From positions 62,001 through 126,000 of the forward strand of contig NZ_CABFWF030000001.1 in the NCBI RefSeq assembly GCF_902153245.2: a stretch of 64,000 nt of DNA. The letters run 5' to 3'. The stretch's first letter is position 1. Each line of letters starts with the position of its first letter. This document shows, one piece after another, positions 42,370 through 51,449 of the stretch. The DNA comes from Pseudorhizobium endolithicum. Lineage in GTDB: Bacteria > Pseudomonadota > Alphaproteobacteria > Rhizobiales > Rhizobiaceae. The notes beneath the pieces are model-generated. The model made no database searches and was not told the origin of the DNA. It saw only the letters and a list, made by a program, of their open reading frames with translations. The translations under genes and the position numbers were made by a program.

Positions 42370-43374
42370 TCAGCCGTTCGTGACGACGGCGACCATGCGA
42401 ACCAGCTTCGGATCGTAGACCCGGGTCCAGTTCGTACCAGTGGCAAGCTCGGTATCGGTCACGCCGGATGCCGACGCAGGCGTACCGGAGAACGAGACGC
42501 CGCGGGGGTGCATGACCCAGTGGCGGCGATACCAGACGGTCTCGACGCCTTCACCGTTACCGGCGGCCGCAACGCTGTCGATCTCGACCGGCTTCTTCGG
42601 ACCGCCCTCGCCGGTGGCCTCGGCATAGCCGATGGCGCCATTGCCGAAGAGGTAGGACGTGTACTTGAAGCCGGAGGTGTCGCCTGGCTCGCGCGGGCAC
42701 TGGTCGGACACGTAGACGATCTTGTCGTCCCACATGTCGAAGTCGAGGCCCGTAGCCGGATCCTTGAACTTCTCGATCGCACGAGCAGCACGCAGATTGT
42801 AGAAGATCCGCGAGTGCATGAGGACGGCAGACAGAGTCTGGCCGTACTCGCCCAGCAGGGCATAGGCATTGGCCGCGATCTCGGCATCCAGATTGACGGG
42901 CGAGACCGCGCCGTCTTCCGAAGCGACGTCGAGGACGTTGCCCGCCATGCCGGCCGAAGCGAAGACGCCGCGCATCTGCTCGCCCATGATCCGCTGTTCT
43001 TCGCGAACCCAGTATTCAGCGATGAGCTGAGCCACTGCGTCGAGCGGGTCTTCCGCCAGCATGGAGGCGACGAGGTTTGCCGACTGCCAGCCGTTGTTGC
43101 GGCGGATCTTGCGGGCCATGTCCTGGCCCTGCGTCAGCTTGTTCGGCGTGGCCGTCTGAGCCGGATCGTCCGTCGAGACGTTCGAATTACCGGTCAGGTC
43201 GTTCCAGAACGGCATCTGGACGAGATCGCCGGGGCCATTCGCGAAACGCTGAAGCTCAGCGTCGGTGGAGACGATGGGCGAATTGCGGATGCGCGAAAGC
43301 TGCGCAATGCGCTGGATCGTCGTGGGGAGGAAGAGCGGGCCATAGATGACGTCGCTCAGGCGCGTTGTTGCCAT
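42370..43374 (-). CDS. Major capsid protein (P22 gp5/coat-like)
   Basis: 334 residues. N-terminus TRLSDVIYGPLFLPTTIQRI, then LVQMPFWNDLTGNSNVSTDD and the helix QDMARKIRRNNGWQSANLVA, and C-terminal VETVWYRRHWVMHPRGVSFS. This is the pattern of the coat protein family used by many siphophages with DUF4055 portals. HK97 fold expected. Confidence 0.88.
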   Translation of the reverse strand: MATTRLSDVIYGPLFLPTTIQRIAQLSRIRNSPIVSTDAELQRFANGPGDLVQMPFWNDLTGNSNVSTDDPAQTATPNKLTQGQDMARKIRRNNGWQSANLVASMLAEDPLDAVAQLIAEYWVREEQRIMGEQMRGVFASAGMAGNVLDVASEDGAVSPVNLDAEIAANAYALLGEYGQTLSAVLMHSRIFYNLRAARAIEKFKDPATGLDFDMWDDKIVYVSDQCPREPGDTSGFKYTSYLFGNGAIGYAEATGEGGPKKPVEIDSVAAAGNGEGVETVWYRRHWVMHPRGVSFSGTPASASGVTDTELATGTNWTRVYDPKLVRMVAVVTNG

Positions 43375-43469
43375 AACGAGGCTCCTGTCATTTGGAGGAT
43401 GTGGGGTGGATGGTCTCGGTCACCCCACTGGGCATGACCTCGTCTGCGGTGGCGCCACTGGCGCCGGTG

Positions 43470-44261
43470 TTACCAGGTGGGAGTGACGCCGGCGGCCTGG
43501 GCCATCTGGCGGGCCTTCACCGCGTTCTCCTGGATGAGCTGCTGCTGTTTGGTCAGGTTCGGTTTCTTGCCGTTGCTGGTGTCCCAGGGGTTGTCGCTGA
43601 ACTGCCGGCCGTCGCCGCCCTTCGCATCGCCACCGGTTGGCTTCGCGACGAAGACCTTGCCCTCGTCCTGACCGGCCCAGTTGCGGACGTAGTCGGTGAG
43701 CGGCGTGCGGTCGTTGACGCCATCATCGGCAAAGACGTGAATGGCATCGTCGTCCTCGACGAGCTTGATCTGGCCCTTCTCCTTCAGCAGCGCCTTGGCG
43801 GCCGGGAGGAAGGTCTTGTCAATTCCGGCATCAAGCAGCGCCTTCGTCAGGCCATCATCGACCATGACGCGGCGGAGCGTGCTGTCGAGCTTGTTTGCCC
43901 GCTCTTCCAGCTTCTCGCGCTCCTTGGCGAACTTCGCCTCGAGCTGCGTCTTCTGGGCGGTAAGGCGCTCTTCGATCTTCGGCGGTTCTTTGCCCTCTGC
44001 CTGGGTGCGGAGGGTTTCGTATGCGTCGGCGTCGAAATCCTCCGGCAGGCCTTCCAGCCGGCTTTCGGCGCCCGTCAGCTTTTCGCTGAGGGTGCGCTTC
44101 TCGCCGCGGACGCGATCGAGCGCGGACTTGAGCGCCGCGGCGCCGGGATGGGACTCGATGCCCTCGATGGCGAGGACGAACTTGCCGTCCTTATCCTCGT
44201 AGAGCGAGCGGAACTGTTCCTCGACAGTGTCGAGGCTGTCGATAATCGCTTTAAGGGCCAC
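43470..44261 (-). CDS. Phage scaffolding protein, GTG start
   Basis: 263 residues beginning at a GTG (AAGGAG 8 bases upstream). Long coiled coil between about residues 60 and 135 (RTLSEKLTGAESRLEG; LEAKFAKEREKLEERANKLD) and a charged C-terminus, as in scaffolding proteins; directly before the capsid gene. The C-terminal tail (QQQLIQENAVKARQMAQAAG) may be the capsid-binding helix. Confidence 0.8.
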   Translation of the reverse strand: MALKAIIDSLDTVEEQFRSLYEDKDGKFVLAIEGIESHPGAAALKSALDRVRGEKRTLSEKLTGAESRLEGLPEDFDADAYETLRTQAEGKEPPKIEERLTAQKTQLEAKFAKEREKLEERANKLDSTLRRVMVDDGLTKALLDAGIDKTFLPAAKALLKEKGQIKLVEDDDAIHVFADDGVNDRTPLTDYVRNWAGQDEGKVFVAKPTGGDAKGGDGRQFSDNPWDTSNGKKPNLTKQQQLIQENAVKARQMAQAAGVTPTW

Positions 44262-44300
44262 TGGCCTTCTCCTTGGTTGTGCCCGGTCACTGCCGGACAT

Positions 44301-44322
44301 GAAAAAGCCGCCCTGAGGCGGC
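44301..44322 (-). terminator. Minus-strand terminator within the late operon
   Basis: GCCGCC/GGCGGC stem with a 4-base loop; on the minus strand followed by TTTTTC. It lies between the inserted plus-strand cargo genes and the scaffold gene, so late transcription from the portal side must pass it. Confidence 0.7.
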
Positions 44323-44362
44323 GAAAGATATGAGAGCAGTTCAGACGATTCAGGAGCCGACC

Positions 44363-44557
44363 ATGCCGGACGACCTCTACTCACTAATCATCACAGGCGT
44401 GATTGCGGTTGTGGTGCTCTGGCTGGTGGTCTTCGTCGTCCGAAAGCTGATCGGTGTTGCGCTGCTGATCGCCCTGGCAATCGGCTTGTGGATGGTCTGG
44501 AACGATTCAAGTGCTCTAGGGCACTGGGCGGACACCATCATCAAATATCTCAACTAA
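44363..44557 (+). CDS. 64-residue membrane protein sharing a motif with the adjacent putAbiC-like protein
   Basis: Starts MPDDLYSLIITGVIAVVVLW with AGGAG upstream. Two close hydrophobic segments (residues 8-45) are followed by WNDSSALGHWADTIIKYLN at the C-terminus. The same motif (WDSATLGQWGDT) occurs between the two membrane helices of the next gene product. The pair is read together on the plus strand inside the minus-strand late operon. Likely a partner or regulator of that protein. Confidence 0.6.
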   Translation: MPDDLYSLIITGVIAVVVLWLVVFVVRKLIGVALLIALAIGLWMVWNDSSALGHWADTIIKYLN

Positions 44558-44683
44558 GCCGATGGCTCTGAAAGGGACGCTGTCCAAACGCACGCGCAGC
44601 ATCACAATGTCGGCCTTTTCTCCTTTTTTCCATTCGTTCACTTTCGCCCGATAGTCTCACTCCGGGTTGCGAGGGGGAAGGCT

Positions 44684-45436
44684 ATGGGAAGCAGATGGAC
44701 GATCGTCACAGGAGTTATCGCGATAACACTCTGGTTAGCTTGGGTTATTCAAAAACCTGTTATTCAGAGCTTTTCCATTGAGTGGGATTCGGCGACCCTT
44801 GGACAATGGGGTGATACATTCGGCGCGTTGAGCAGCCTCTTCGCCGGCTGCGCCGCAATAGGCGTAGTCGCCACCCTTCGACTTCAGCGCCAAGCCTCAG
44901 CTGAACAGAAAATGGATCAGGACCGTCAGCGGTTTGAGAGTCACTTCTTTCAGCTCCTAGGTCTGCTTCGCGAATTGAGGCAAGGCGTGAAGGTGAAGCC
45001 TAGTGCTGTGGCCTACACTGGAGCAGAGGCAATTGCGTATTTCGCCTCTACAATCCGCAACCGAGCGAGTAAGGGAACCGAGGACATCGCATCAGCCACG
45101 GACTTGGCTGATGCCTACAGAGAAGTAGTTCATCAACGTGATGAGGCGGGCCTAGGTACTTACTTTCGTACGTTGTTCAACATCTTGAAGTTGATCTCAC
45201 AAGAGAAGTCGATTACCGAGCCGGATAGGATTTTCTATGCGAATGCCGTTCGAGCCCAACTGAGTAGTGACGACCTCCATTTGATCGGGTTTAACGGCCT
45301 GATGCCGGAGTCGGGCAAGCTCTCAAAGTACATCAAGGAATTTAGACTGTTAAAGTACATGCCGGAAGGCGTGGTTCGGTCTATCTTTCTCCTGCACTAC
45401 GGAGACCAAGCCCTGAGCGGCCGGAATGATGATTAG
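44684..45436 (+). CDS. putAbiC-like abortive infection protein
   Basis: 250 residues. TM1 (residues 7-22), an external WDSATLGQWGDTFG motif (34-47), TM2 (about 47-65), then a helical cytoplasmic domain: FESHFFQLLGLLRELRQGVK, TYFRTLFNILKLIS and IFYANAVRAQLSSDDLHLIG, the pattern of the putative phage abortive infection family (putAbiC). It may act as a membrane-anchored sensor that aborts infection by competing phages. The sequence is markedly AT-richer than flanking structural genes, consistent with acquired cargo. Confidence 0.75.
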   Translation: MGSRWTIVTGVIAITLWLAWVIQKPVIQSFSIEWDSATLGQWGDTFGALSSLFAGCAAIGVVATLRLQRQASAEQKMDQDRQRFESHFFQLLGLLRELRQGVKVKPSAVAYTGAEAIAYFASTIRNRASKGTEDIASATDLADAYREVVHQRDEAGLGTYFRTLFNILKLISQEKSITEPDRIFYANAVRAQLSSDDLHLIGFNGLMPESGKLSKYIKEFRLLKYMPEGVVRSIFLLHYGDQALSGRNDD

Positions 45437-45445
45437 TGGACGCAC

Positions 45446-46816
45446 CTATGAGATCACCGCCTGCCGTTCCTCCTCGTTCCCGAACCGCTCCTCATCGATG
45501 AGCTTCATCTCCGCCTCGTGATCCCGCTCAGCGCTGGTGATCTCGCCACGCTGCAGGTTCTCGTAGAGCGTCTCATAGGAGATCGCGCCATTCTGCCAGA
45601 GCGAGACAAGCGAAGCGGCCTCTTGCGGTGTGAGCGTGGCATCAACGAACGACAGGTTCGGCTTCACCGTGACCGCGTCGGGGCTTTGCCCGATCATGAC
45701 TGCGATGTGCCGCAGCGCCTTCTCCAGCCCCTGAGCGCTCGCGAGAGCGATTGATGTCAGCGTGGCCGTTTCGGCAGCGAACCGAATCCGGAGCGCGTCA
45801 CCGCTCTCCGCCGTCTTCGTCTCCGAGCTATTGAACAGCCTGGCGCCGGACTGAGCCGCGTTCTGTCTTTCGTCCAGGATCGCCGTGCGATGAGCGGCAA
45901 TGCCAGTGCCGGCCGGCCCGACATACTTCACGTCGGGCGTGCCCTGCTGGTCGCCCTGCTTGATGGCAATAACCGCCCCAGCCCCTACGGCCGAGGGTGG
46001 ATCACCATTGATGACGACGAGGGTCTCTTGCCCCGTCATGAATAGCTGCCAGCGATAGTCCGCGGAGAGCTGGTAGAGGGCGATGGCCGATCGGGCGACA
46101 CCGAGCAGCGGCGGAAGCTCCGGAGCCAGCGAAAGATCACGTGCGCCCATCACGACGAATGGGATCTCCGGCAGCTTCGTGTTGCCGCGGCCCGCCGGCG
46201 TTACCTCGTCACCCGGGGTTCTTTCGCTCCCGGTGTAGGTCTGGACGGTGTAGCTGCCGTCTTTCATCTCCAGCACGCGGAAGCGCTGCTCCTGCTCCCA
46301 GCGGAAGCCTTCACGCTTCAATCCGCTCTCGTCGAGGACGAACATCGTCCGATCGTCGGACCAGTTGATCAGGGCCTCTGCGGTATAGCCGGCGAGCCAA
46401 GGCAAATCCGATCCTTCGCTTGCAGCGTCTGCGAGAAGCGCATAGCGACCAGTGGTCAGCAGTTCCGCGGTGATCCGCCGGTGCAAGGCCTCAAGAGGCA
46501 GCCCGTCCTTCGTCGCCTTCTCCCAAAGCGGCTCCATTGCCGCCGGCATTTCGATCTGCGCCTCGGTACGGTGGATGACGCCGACCATTCCATGGATCGT
46601 CGGATGGACGATTTCGGGAAACTGCGCCCGCTTCTGGTAGGCGTCGTACAGTGCCCTTCCGCCGTCAGCCTGGGCAGAGAAGCCCGAGGGTTGCGGCAGG
46701 TATTGTGTCCCCGCCCCCTTCACCTCCTTCTCGCCGGCCGTCGTGTCGCGCATCAGCGACCATTCGTCGGCACGCTCGATGTAGGATGGGTGCTTGGTGT
46801 CGACGGCATCGGTCAT
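45446..46816 (-). CDS. Portal protein (DUF4055)
   Basis: 456 residues. HPSYIERADEWSLMRDTTAG, YDAYQKRAQFPEIVHPTIHG and MVGVIHRTE at the N-terminus are DUF4055 hallmarks; the C-terminus carries VSLWQNGAISYETLYENLQR. This family supplies the portal in phages with P22-type coat proteins. Downstream of the terminase large gene. Confidence 0.85.
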   Translation of the reverse strand: MTDAVDTKHPSYIERADEWSLMRDTTAGEKEVKGAGTQYLPQPSGFSAQADGGRALYDAYQKRAQFPEIVHPTIHGMVGVIHRTEAQIEMPAAMEPLWEKATKDGLPLEALHRRITAELLTTGRYALLADAASEGSDLPWLAGYTAEALINWSDDRTMFVLDESGLKREGFRWEQEQRFRVLEMKDGSYTVQTYTGSERTPGDEVTPAGRGNTKLPEIPFVVMGARDLSLAPELPPLLGVARSAIALYQLSADYRWQLFMTGQETLVVINGDPPSAVGAGAVIAIKQGDQQGTPDVKYVGPAGTGIAAHRTAILDERQNAAQSGARLFNSSETKTAESGDALRIRFAAETATLTSIALASAQGLEKALRHIAVMIGQSPDAVTVKPNLSFVDATLTPQEAASLVSLWQNGAISYETLYENLQRGEITSAERDHEAEMKLIDEERFGNEEERQAVIS

Positions 46817-46888
46817 CAGTTCAGAACCTCGTGTGGCCGGAACAATGCCGGGGAATGCTGGTTACGCGCGAAGCACTGGGAGGATGTC

Positions 46889-47089
46889 ATGACTACCGAG
46901 CATCAAACGTCCGGTGAAATGCCGGAACAGCCGCTGGTTCACCAAAGACAGGCGAGCCCAAATCCATTGGCGGCGGAGATCTGTCTACTCTGCGCTGGCT
47001 CTGGGGTATTCAACCGGGTCGAGTGCATGGACTGCGAAGGCCGTGGGATCATCTCGATTGCGTCGGACGAACCGCCCCGCCCGCATTAG
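46889..47089 (+). CDS. 66-residue zinc-knuckle protein, opposite strand
   Basis: GGGAGG precedes the ATG. ICLLCAGSGVFNRVECMDCE with GRG gives a CxxCxGxG...CxxCxGxG DnaJ-like zinc knuckle. Convergent with terL, overlapping by 4 bases. Similar in type to the 45-residue protein at 23616. Confidence 0.6.
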   Translation: MTTEHQTSGEMPEQPLVHQRQASPNPLAAEICLLCAGSGVFNRVECMDCEGRGIISIASDEPPRPH

Positions 47090-48495
47090 TACAGCCCCTT
47101 CACCGTTGTTGTCGTCGTCACCGGCGGCGACGATATGAGCGCATTGAAGGCACGGCTCGTGCTGTCGGCGTCATCATCATGGGTTGCCTCGGGGAAGCTC
47201 TCCAAGGCCGTGAACCAGTCCTCATTCCATCGTCCGCGGATCACGAACACGTTGCCCGCCTCGGCCTGAGCAGAGAAGCCACTGAAGCGCGTGATCTTGT
47301 CGCCGCTCTCCGGAGACGAGCGAACGCTGAAGCCTGCCAGCATCTTCGTCAGGGTTGCGACCTGGCTCTTGCCGGCCTGCCCCGGATCCTGCGGCAACGA
47401 AATCGCAACCTGCCTACCGTCGCCATCCGCGGTGTTCTTGATCATGCGCTCGACACCGGCCGGCGACTGCCGATCGCGTCGATGATCTGCGACGAAGTAG
47501 CGGCCGTCGGGCGTCTTGCCCATTAGAGTACCGGCCGTCCAGTCGGGGTCGTTGCTCTCGGTCTTCGGCGTACCGGCCAAGTCCCAGCCGCGCATCCAAC
47601 GAATATCATGCGGCGCGGCGTCAACGATCTGGCACCAGGCCCGCTGGAAGTAGAGACCGGCCGCCGGCCGGATCTTCCAGTTGCCACCGAGGAGACGTTC
47701 CCGCTCCACCGTCGGCAGGGCCATGAGGCTTGCCAGATAGCTCGGGTCCGCCGCCATCAGCGCGCGGTTGTCCGTCAGCTTCGCCGGGACGAACGTCACC
47801 GACTTAGGCGGGATCGGTCTGTCAACGCCGTCCTCATCCGGCGCGGTGTGATGCGCCAACTCCTCCGGACTGTCTGCCCAGATGATCGCGTCCCCTATGC
47901 GGACGAACCACCGAAGGACACCGGCGCGCTCCGGAATCGGCAGACCAGTATCCTGATTGATCCACCACGCGATGAACTCGGCAACCCAGCTATCAGCATC
48001 AGGGTTGCAGGTAGCCCTGATGTAAGGCCGGACGCCCGACATCGAGCGGTTACGCGAAACCATGTACCAGAACTGCTTCGCGCTGAAGTGCGTCAACTCA
48101 TCGAAGCATATGAGAGGAATCTGCGAGCCCTGCCAGTTCAGGACCGTCTTGTCATGCTCGAGGTGAGCGAACGAGACAGAAGCCCCAGAGGGGAAGCTCC
48201 ATTGCAGAACATGTTCTTTCGGACTGGCGCCGATCGAAGGGTACAGCTTTTCGCTCTCATCCCACAGGCCGCCCTCGTTCCGGACCTGCACCGTCGAACG
48301 ACGGAAGAAGACCGCGCCGAACTGCGAGTTTGCGATGTGGCGCAGCGGCTCCATGAGGAGCGCCCAGGTCTTGCCGCCGCCGGCCGAACCGCCGTAGATC
48401 GCAATATCAGCCGCTGATGCTAGGAACGCCGTCTGTGGCCCCGGTTGCGGCCGGATGATTGTCTGGGCTGCCGCGCCCGCCTCAGCTCCTGCCAT
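47086..48495 (-). CDS. Terminase large subunit
   Basis: 469 residues. Walker A GGSAGGGKT (35-43), Walker B LICFDEL (127-133), and an RNase-H-like nuclease domain starting at MRGWDLAGT with Asp in WDLAG. Packages DNA into the procapsid with the small subunit encoded just upstream (14-base overlap). Confidence 0.92.
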   Translation of the reverse strand: MAGAEAGAAAQTIIRPQPGPQTAFLASAADIAIYGGSAGGGKTWALLMEPLRHIANSQFGAVFFRRSTVQVRNEGGLWDESEKLYPSIGASPKEHVLQWSFPSGASVSFAHLEHDKTVLNWQGSQIPLICFDELTHFSAKQFWYMVSRNRSMSGVRPYIRATCNPDADSWVAEFIAWWINQDTGLPIPERAGVLRWFVRIGDAIIWADSPEELAHHTAPDEDGVDRPIPPKSVTFVPAKLTDNRALMAADPSYLASLMALPTVERERLLGGNWKIRPAAGLYFQRAWCQIVDAAPHDIRWMRGWDLAGTPKTESNDPDWTAGTLMGKTPDGRYFVADHRRDRQSPAGVERMIKNTADGDGRQVAISLPQDPGQAGKSQVATLTKMLAGFSVRSSPESGDKITRFSGFSAQAEAGNVFVIRGRWNEDWFTALESFPEATHDDDADSTSRAFNALISSPPVTTTTTVKGLY

Positions 48496-48946
48496 TGTCG
48501 GGCAACTGGAAGATCGTCACCGGCGATACTGGCACCGGCAAGTCCTTCCCATCCTTTCCCGTCAGCTCGCGGCGGTTCGTGTAGCTGCCGCCGACTTCCT
48601 CAGCCGCCTGTTTCAGCAGCGAGGATGCCAACACCATGTTGCCCTGCGTCTCGGCCTTGTCAGCCATTCGCTGGAGAGCACGCAATCTCACCGCCCGGTG
48701 ACTTATGGCAATGGATGCAGTGTCTTCGAGGAAGGTCTTGCGGGTCTCCTCGAAGAGTAGTCGCCACTTGTCCGAAATCTTTGCGGCGGCCTTTTTGTTC
48801 GGGTCGTAAGTCTCGACCAGCTGTCGGCTGATGTCGACACCGAACTCCTTCTTGACTGAGCCAGCGACGATCGATGGGCTGTCGAAGCATGCCAGAGCTT
48901 GAACGATGTAGGTTTTCACCTCATCGGTGAGCTTTGTCTTTGCCAT
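48482..48946 (-). CDS. Terminase small subunit (DUF2280)
   Basis: 154 residues. DEVKTYIVQALACFDSPSIV and VKKEFGVDISRQLVETYDPN are typical of the DUF2280 group, an N-terminal HTH that recognises pac/cos DNA. Helical oligomerisation segment follows. Confidence 0.82.
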   Translation of the reverse strand: MAKTKLTDEVKTYIVQALACFDSPSIVAGSVKKEFGVDISRQLVETYDPNKKAAAKISDKWRLLFEETRKTFLEDTASIAISHRAVRLRALQRMADKAETQGNMVLASSLLKQAAEEVGGSYTNRRELTGKDGKDLPVPVSPVTIFQLPDNGRS

Positions 48947-48969
48947 TGTCTCGTCTAGGCCCCGTCAAC

Positions 48970-49590
48970 TCAGGCTACGCGCAGCTGACACGTACCGCAC
49001 ACATGGCCGATGCTCGCTTTTGATATCTCCGGCCCGCGGTTCGCAGCATCTACGAGAGCACGAACATTTGCGGCGTCTGCTCCATAACGCCGGACGACAC
49101 CGACGAACTCTTCAACGTCGTGTCCCCTGAGCGTGAACGCCGGGAGACCGGAGAGCTTGCGGAACTTCGGTGCGCCGAATGCATCACGCTCTTGGCCGCA
49201 GTGGTATAGCTCGTGCTCGACCAGGGCGCAGAACTCAACGTCCGAACATGTGGAAGCATACTCAGCGTCGAAGGTCAGCAGGAAGTCTGGCACGTCACCG
49301 AACCATTGCTGCAACTGCAATTCGATCCTAGCACGAGACCATTTGCCGGCAGGCGGCAGTCCCATCTCACACTGACCGACGATCCGGCGACCATGTCTCC
49401 CGTTGGGAACATTGGTCCATAGCGCGCCGATATGAGCGACGCGAAGGTGAGCGTGATCCTCATTCAGGAGGTCGGCGTCATCGTTGATGAACGAGGCGCG
49501 AGCCCATTCGACAAGATCAAGCGCCGGCTCGAACCGGATCGACACATCTTCAGTCATGTCCTTGGGCGGGTATGGCCGGCTGACGTTCAT
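48970..49590 (-). CDS. Phage putative metallopeptidase (HELYH)
   Basis: 206 residues. SDVEFCALVEHELYHCGQER contains HExxH (residues 126-130), and the protein matches the phage putative metallopeptidase family. A second start at residue 12 (MTEDVS) is possible. It is next to terS. The target is unknown; roles in host takeover have been suggested for related proteins only by location. Confidence 0.75.
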   Translation of the reverse strand: MNVSRPYPPKDMTEDVSIRFEPALDLVEWARASFINDDADLLNEDHAHLRVAHIGALWTNVPNGRHGRRIVGQCEMGLPPAGKWSRARIELQLQQWFGDVPDFLLTFDAEYASTCSDVEFCALVEHELYHCGQERDAFGAPKFRKLSGLPAFTLRGHDVEEFVGVVRRYGADAANVRALVDAANRGPEISKASIGHVCGTCQLRVA

Positions 49591-49657
49591 TGCTTGCCTT
49601 TGGCGGCTACCTGGGCGAGTTTCGAAGACCTCGCATTTTTAGGACCGGCACTGAATC

Positions 49658-49981
49658 ATGGCTCAAACGGACGTCGACAATCTCACCGGAATGTTCTTCA
49701 CGTTGGACAATCCCGACGGGAGCTACGGAACGGGACAGGTCATTCGCAGAGCGGCTGACGGCGTCTACTTCGTGCGCTTCGACGGCAATGAGGTGACGCT
49801 ACCCTTAGAGCTGGTTACGATCGGAGACATGCTCGAGACCACAGCGGACGAGTACAAACTCTGGCGGTTCTTCGAAACGGCCGAAGAGCGAGAGAAATGG
49901 ATGGATTGGCTGGACGCCCCGTCCAGACCCCGTGTTCTTTCACTAGTCAGGACACCGCCAACAACACCGTCCTCCGACTGA
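49658..49981 (+). CDS. Hypothetical protein with SH3-like N-terminal segment
   Basis: 107 residues. SYGTGQVIRRAADGVYFVRF resembles a small KOW/Tudor-like barrel, followed by an acidic helix (EYKLWRFFETAEEREKWMDW). Read on the plus strand in the moron region; upstream sequence repeats that of the next gene. Confidence 0.6.
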   Translation: MAQTDVDNLTGMFFTLDNPDGSYGTGQVIRRAADGVYFVRFDGNEVTLPLELVTIGDMLETTADEYKLWRFFETAEEREKWMDWLDAPSRPRVLSLVRTPPTTPSSD

Positions 49982-50069
49982 TCACCTTGCCATTGGCGCG
50001 CATCTCGGTGAACCTCTCGTGCCGGGCGTTTTTCAGGACTGGCATGGTTAACCTTGGGAGAGACATGCA

Positions 50070-50258
50070 TTGACAACTGATCGCGATGAACAAGGTCTCG
50101 AAAGCAAATTCGAAGATGGCACGTTATTCGTCACTATCGATAAGATGCTGATTCGGAACACTGGCTCACAAGAAGCGCTGATCGAGCTCCTGAAGAGTCG
50201 GTTCGAAGACGAACATCTGGAGAGGGTTGTCATCCTCCCACGGAAAGACAAGGCCTAA
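50070..50258 (+). CDS. Small hypothetical protein with TTG start
   Basis: 62 residues (TTDRDEQGLESKFEDGTLFV...). GGGAGAGA lies 7 bases upstream of the TTG at 50070. Followed at once by a terminator hairpin. No family recognised. Confidence 0.5.
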   Translation: MTTDRDEQGLESKFEDGTLFVTIDKMLIRNTGSQEALIELLKSRFEDEHLERVVILPRKDKA

Positions 50259-50264
50259 ACAAGA

Positions 50265-50298
50265 AGCCCGCCACCAGATTGACGTCTGGGGCGGGGCT
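50265..50298. terminator. Bidirectional hairpin between convergent genes
   Basis: GCCCGCCACCAGA pairs with TCTGGGGCGGGGC around TTGACG with mismatch. It separates the plus-strand small gene from the minus-strand BA14K gene; T runs are poor on both sides. Confidence 0.5.
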
Positions 50299-50326
50299 GC
50301 AAGTGGCCACTAGAGGCCGATATCGA

Positions 50327-50770
50327 CTAGTTGTAGGGCGAATTGCAGTATGCCCTTACGCCGACGCGCGGCACATAGGTGTTGTCGGAGGCGCGGTAGG
50401 TACGATACCGGTTGGCGCACCACTGAACATGGCTAGATCCACCGCGGGCGCTGGGCTGGTTAGCTATAGCCCCACCAATGATCGCTCCGGCCCCGAATGC
50501 AGCGAGCGGGTACCACCATCCATCACTGTGCCGACGGTAGCCCCGGCGATACTCCCTGGAGCCTCTGTGGCCTCGGTACCATCTGCGGCGGTCATCGCGA
50601 TCACGATCCCAACGGCGGCGATCATCTCTACGAGCCTGTACTTGCTCCACCGCAGATACCTGCGGCGCCTTCACGGAAGGCATTACAATCGCACCTGCCG
50701 GAACGATCGAAGTTGCCAAAATGAGGGCGCTCATCGCCCCGGCGGTCAGTGTCTTACCGATTGCCAACAT
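50327..50770 (-). CDS. BA14K family protein, prophage-borne
   Basis: 147 residues. GAAAGGA precedes the ATG at 50770. Signal peptide [20 protein letters not shown]...; Arg/Asp-rich middle ([20 protein letters not shown]); C-terminal BA14K domain ([20 protein letters not shown] ... RAYCNSPYN). Brucella BA14K is an immunoreactive protein with lectin-like activity needed for normal LPS. Finding it among phage cargo suggests lysogenic conversion of the envelope. Confidence 0.85.
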   Translation of the reverse strand: MLAIGKTLTAGAMSALILATSIVPAGAIVMPSVKAPQVSAVEQVQARRDDRRRWDRDRDDRRRWYRGHRGSREYRRGYRRHSDGWWYPLAAFGAGAIIGGAIANQPSARGGSSHVQWCANRYRTYRASDNTYVPRVGVRAYCNSPYN

Positions 50771-50991
50771 AGCGGGTCCTTTCATCTAACATTTCCGAAA
50801 CTGAGTCCGGAGATGTTCGGTTCCCGCTCATGAATGTCACGTGAAGGAGAAGGCTCCTGTGTCACCTTCCCTCGGCACGCCGGCAGAATGAGGCCTCGAT
50901 CTTCCTGTCGAAACAGAAGGCTTGGACGCCCATGCCCGGCTCCAGGAACGCCACACAGGCGTGCTCACGTTCGGAGGGTGTGGTCATGCGG

Positions 50992-51312
50992 TCAGATGTT
51001 GACGCCGCTGCACATACGCCGCGCTACGTGCCAGCCTACCGATGAAGCGTCGTGGCCTTCGGAGGCCTTGCCGATGCGCTTGATTGTGAACCACGGCAGC
51101 CGAAGTTCGAAGGCGACCCGCAGGCCACGCGAACACTCTGGCGCCATGATGATAAGGCGGCCGATGAAACCGCTCTTGCCGCCCGGCCCACGTCCACCAG
51201 GGCGGAACCACTTGTTCGGCGCGATACCCCAAATGGTCGAGCCTACCTGCAGGCTAACACCCGTCGCTTGGATCTGCGCAGACTGAACCCCTGTCTCACG
51301 GTAGAAGTGCAT
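50992..51312 (-). CDS. Hypothetical phage-region protein
   Basis: 106 residues from the ATG at 51312, with GGAGACA 7 bases upstream. Segments GSTIWGIAPNKWFRPGGRGP and SGFIGRLIIMAPECSRGLRV suggest a small beta protein. No family recognised; the long shadow frames of this GC-rich stretch reduce certainty. Confidence 0.45.
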   Translation of the reverse strand: MHFYRETGVQSAQIQATGVSLQVGSTIWGIAPNKWFRPGGRGPGGKSGFIGRLIIMAPECSRGLRVAFELRLPWFTIKRIGKASEGHDASSVGWHVARRMCSGVNI

Positions 51313-51449
51313 TCGCTTGTCTCCAGATATGAGTAAGCCCCGCTCTCCGTTTCCGGGGCGGGGCTGTGGTGGCCAGGTCGCCGAAGCCGCGGTTTGACAC
51401 AACAATTCGCGGGCGGCATCTTCCTTCCTCGTAGCAAGGGAGGAAATTG

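Noticed and set aside
50834..51286. 150-codon plus frame
   Set aside because: Arg/Pro-rich, no ribosome site or domain; the minus-strand frame at 50992-51312 has better support.
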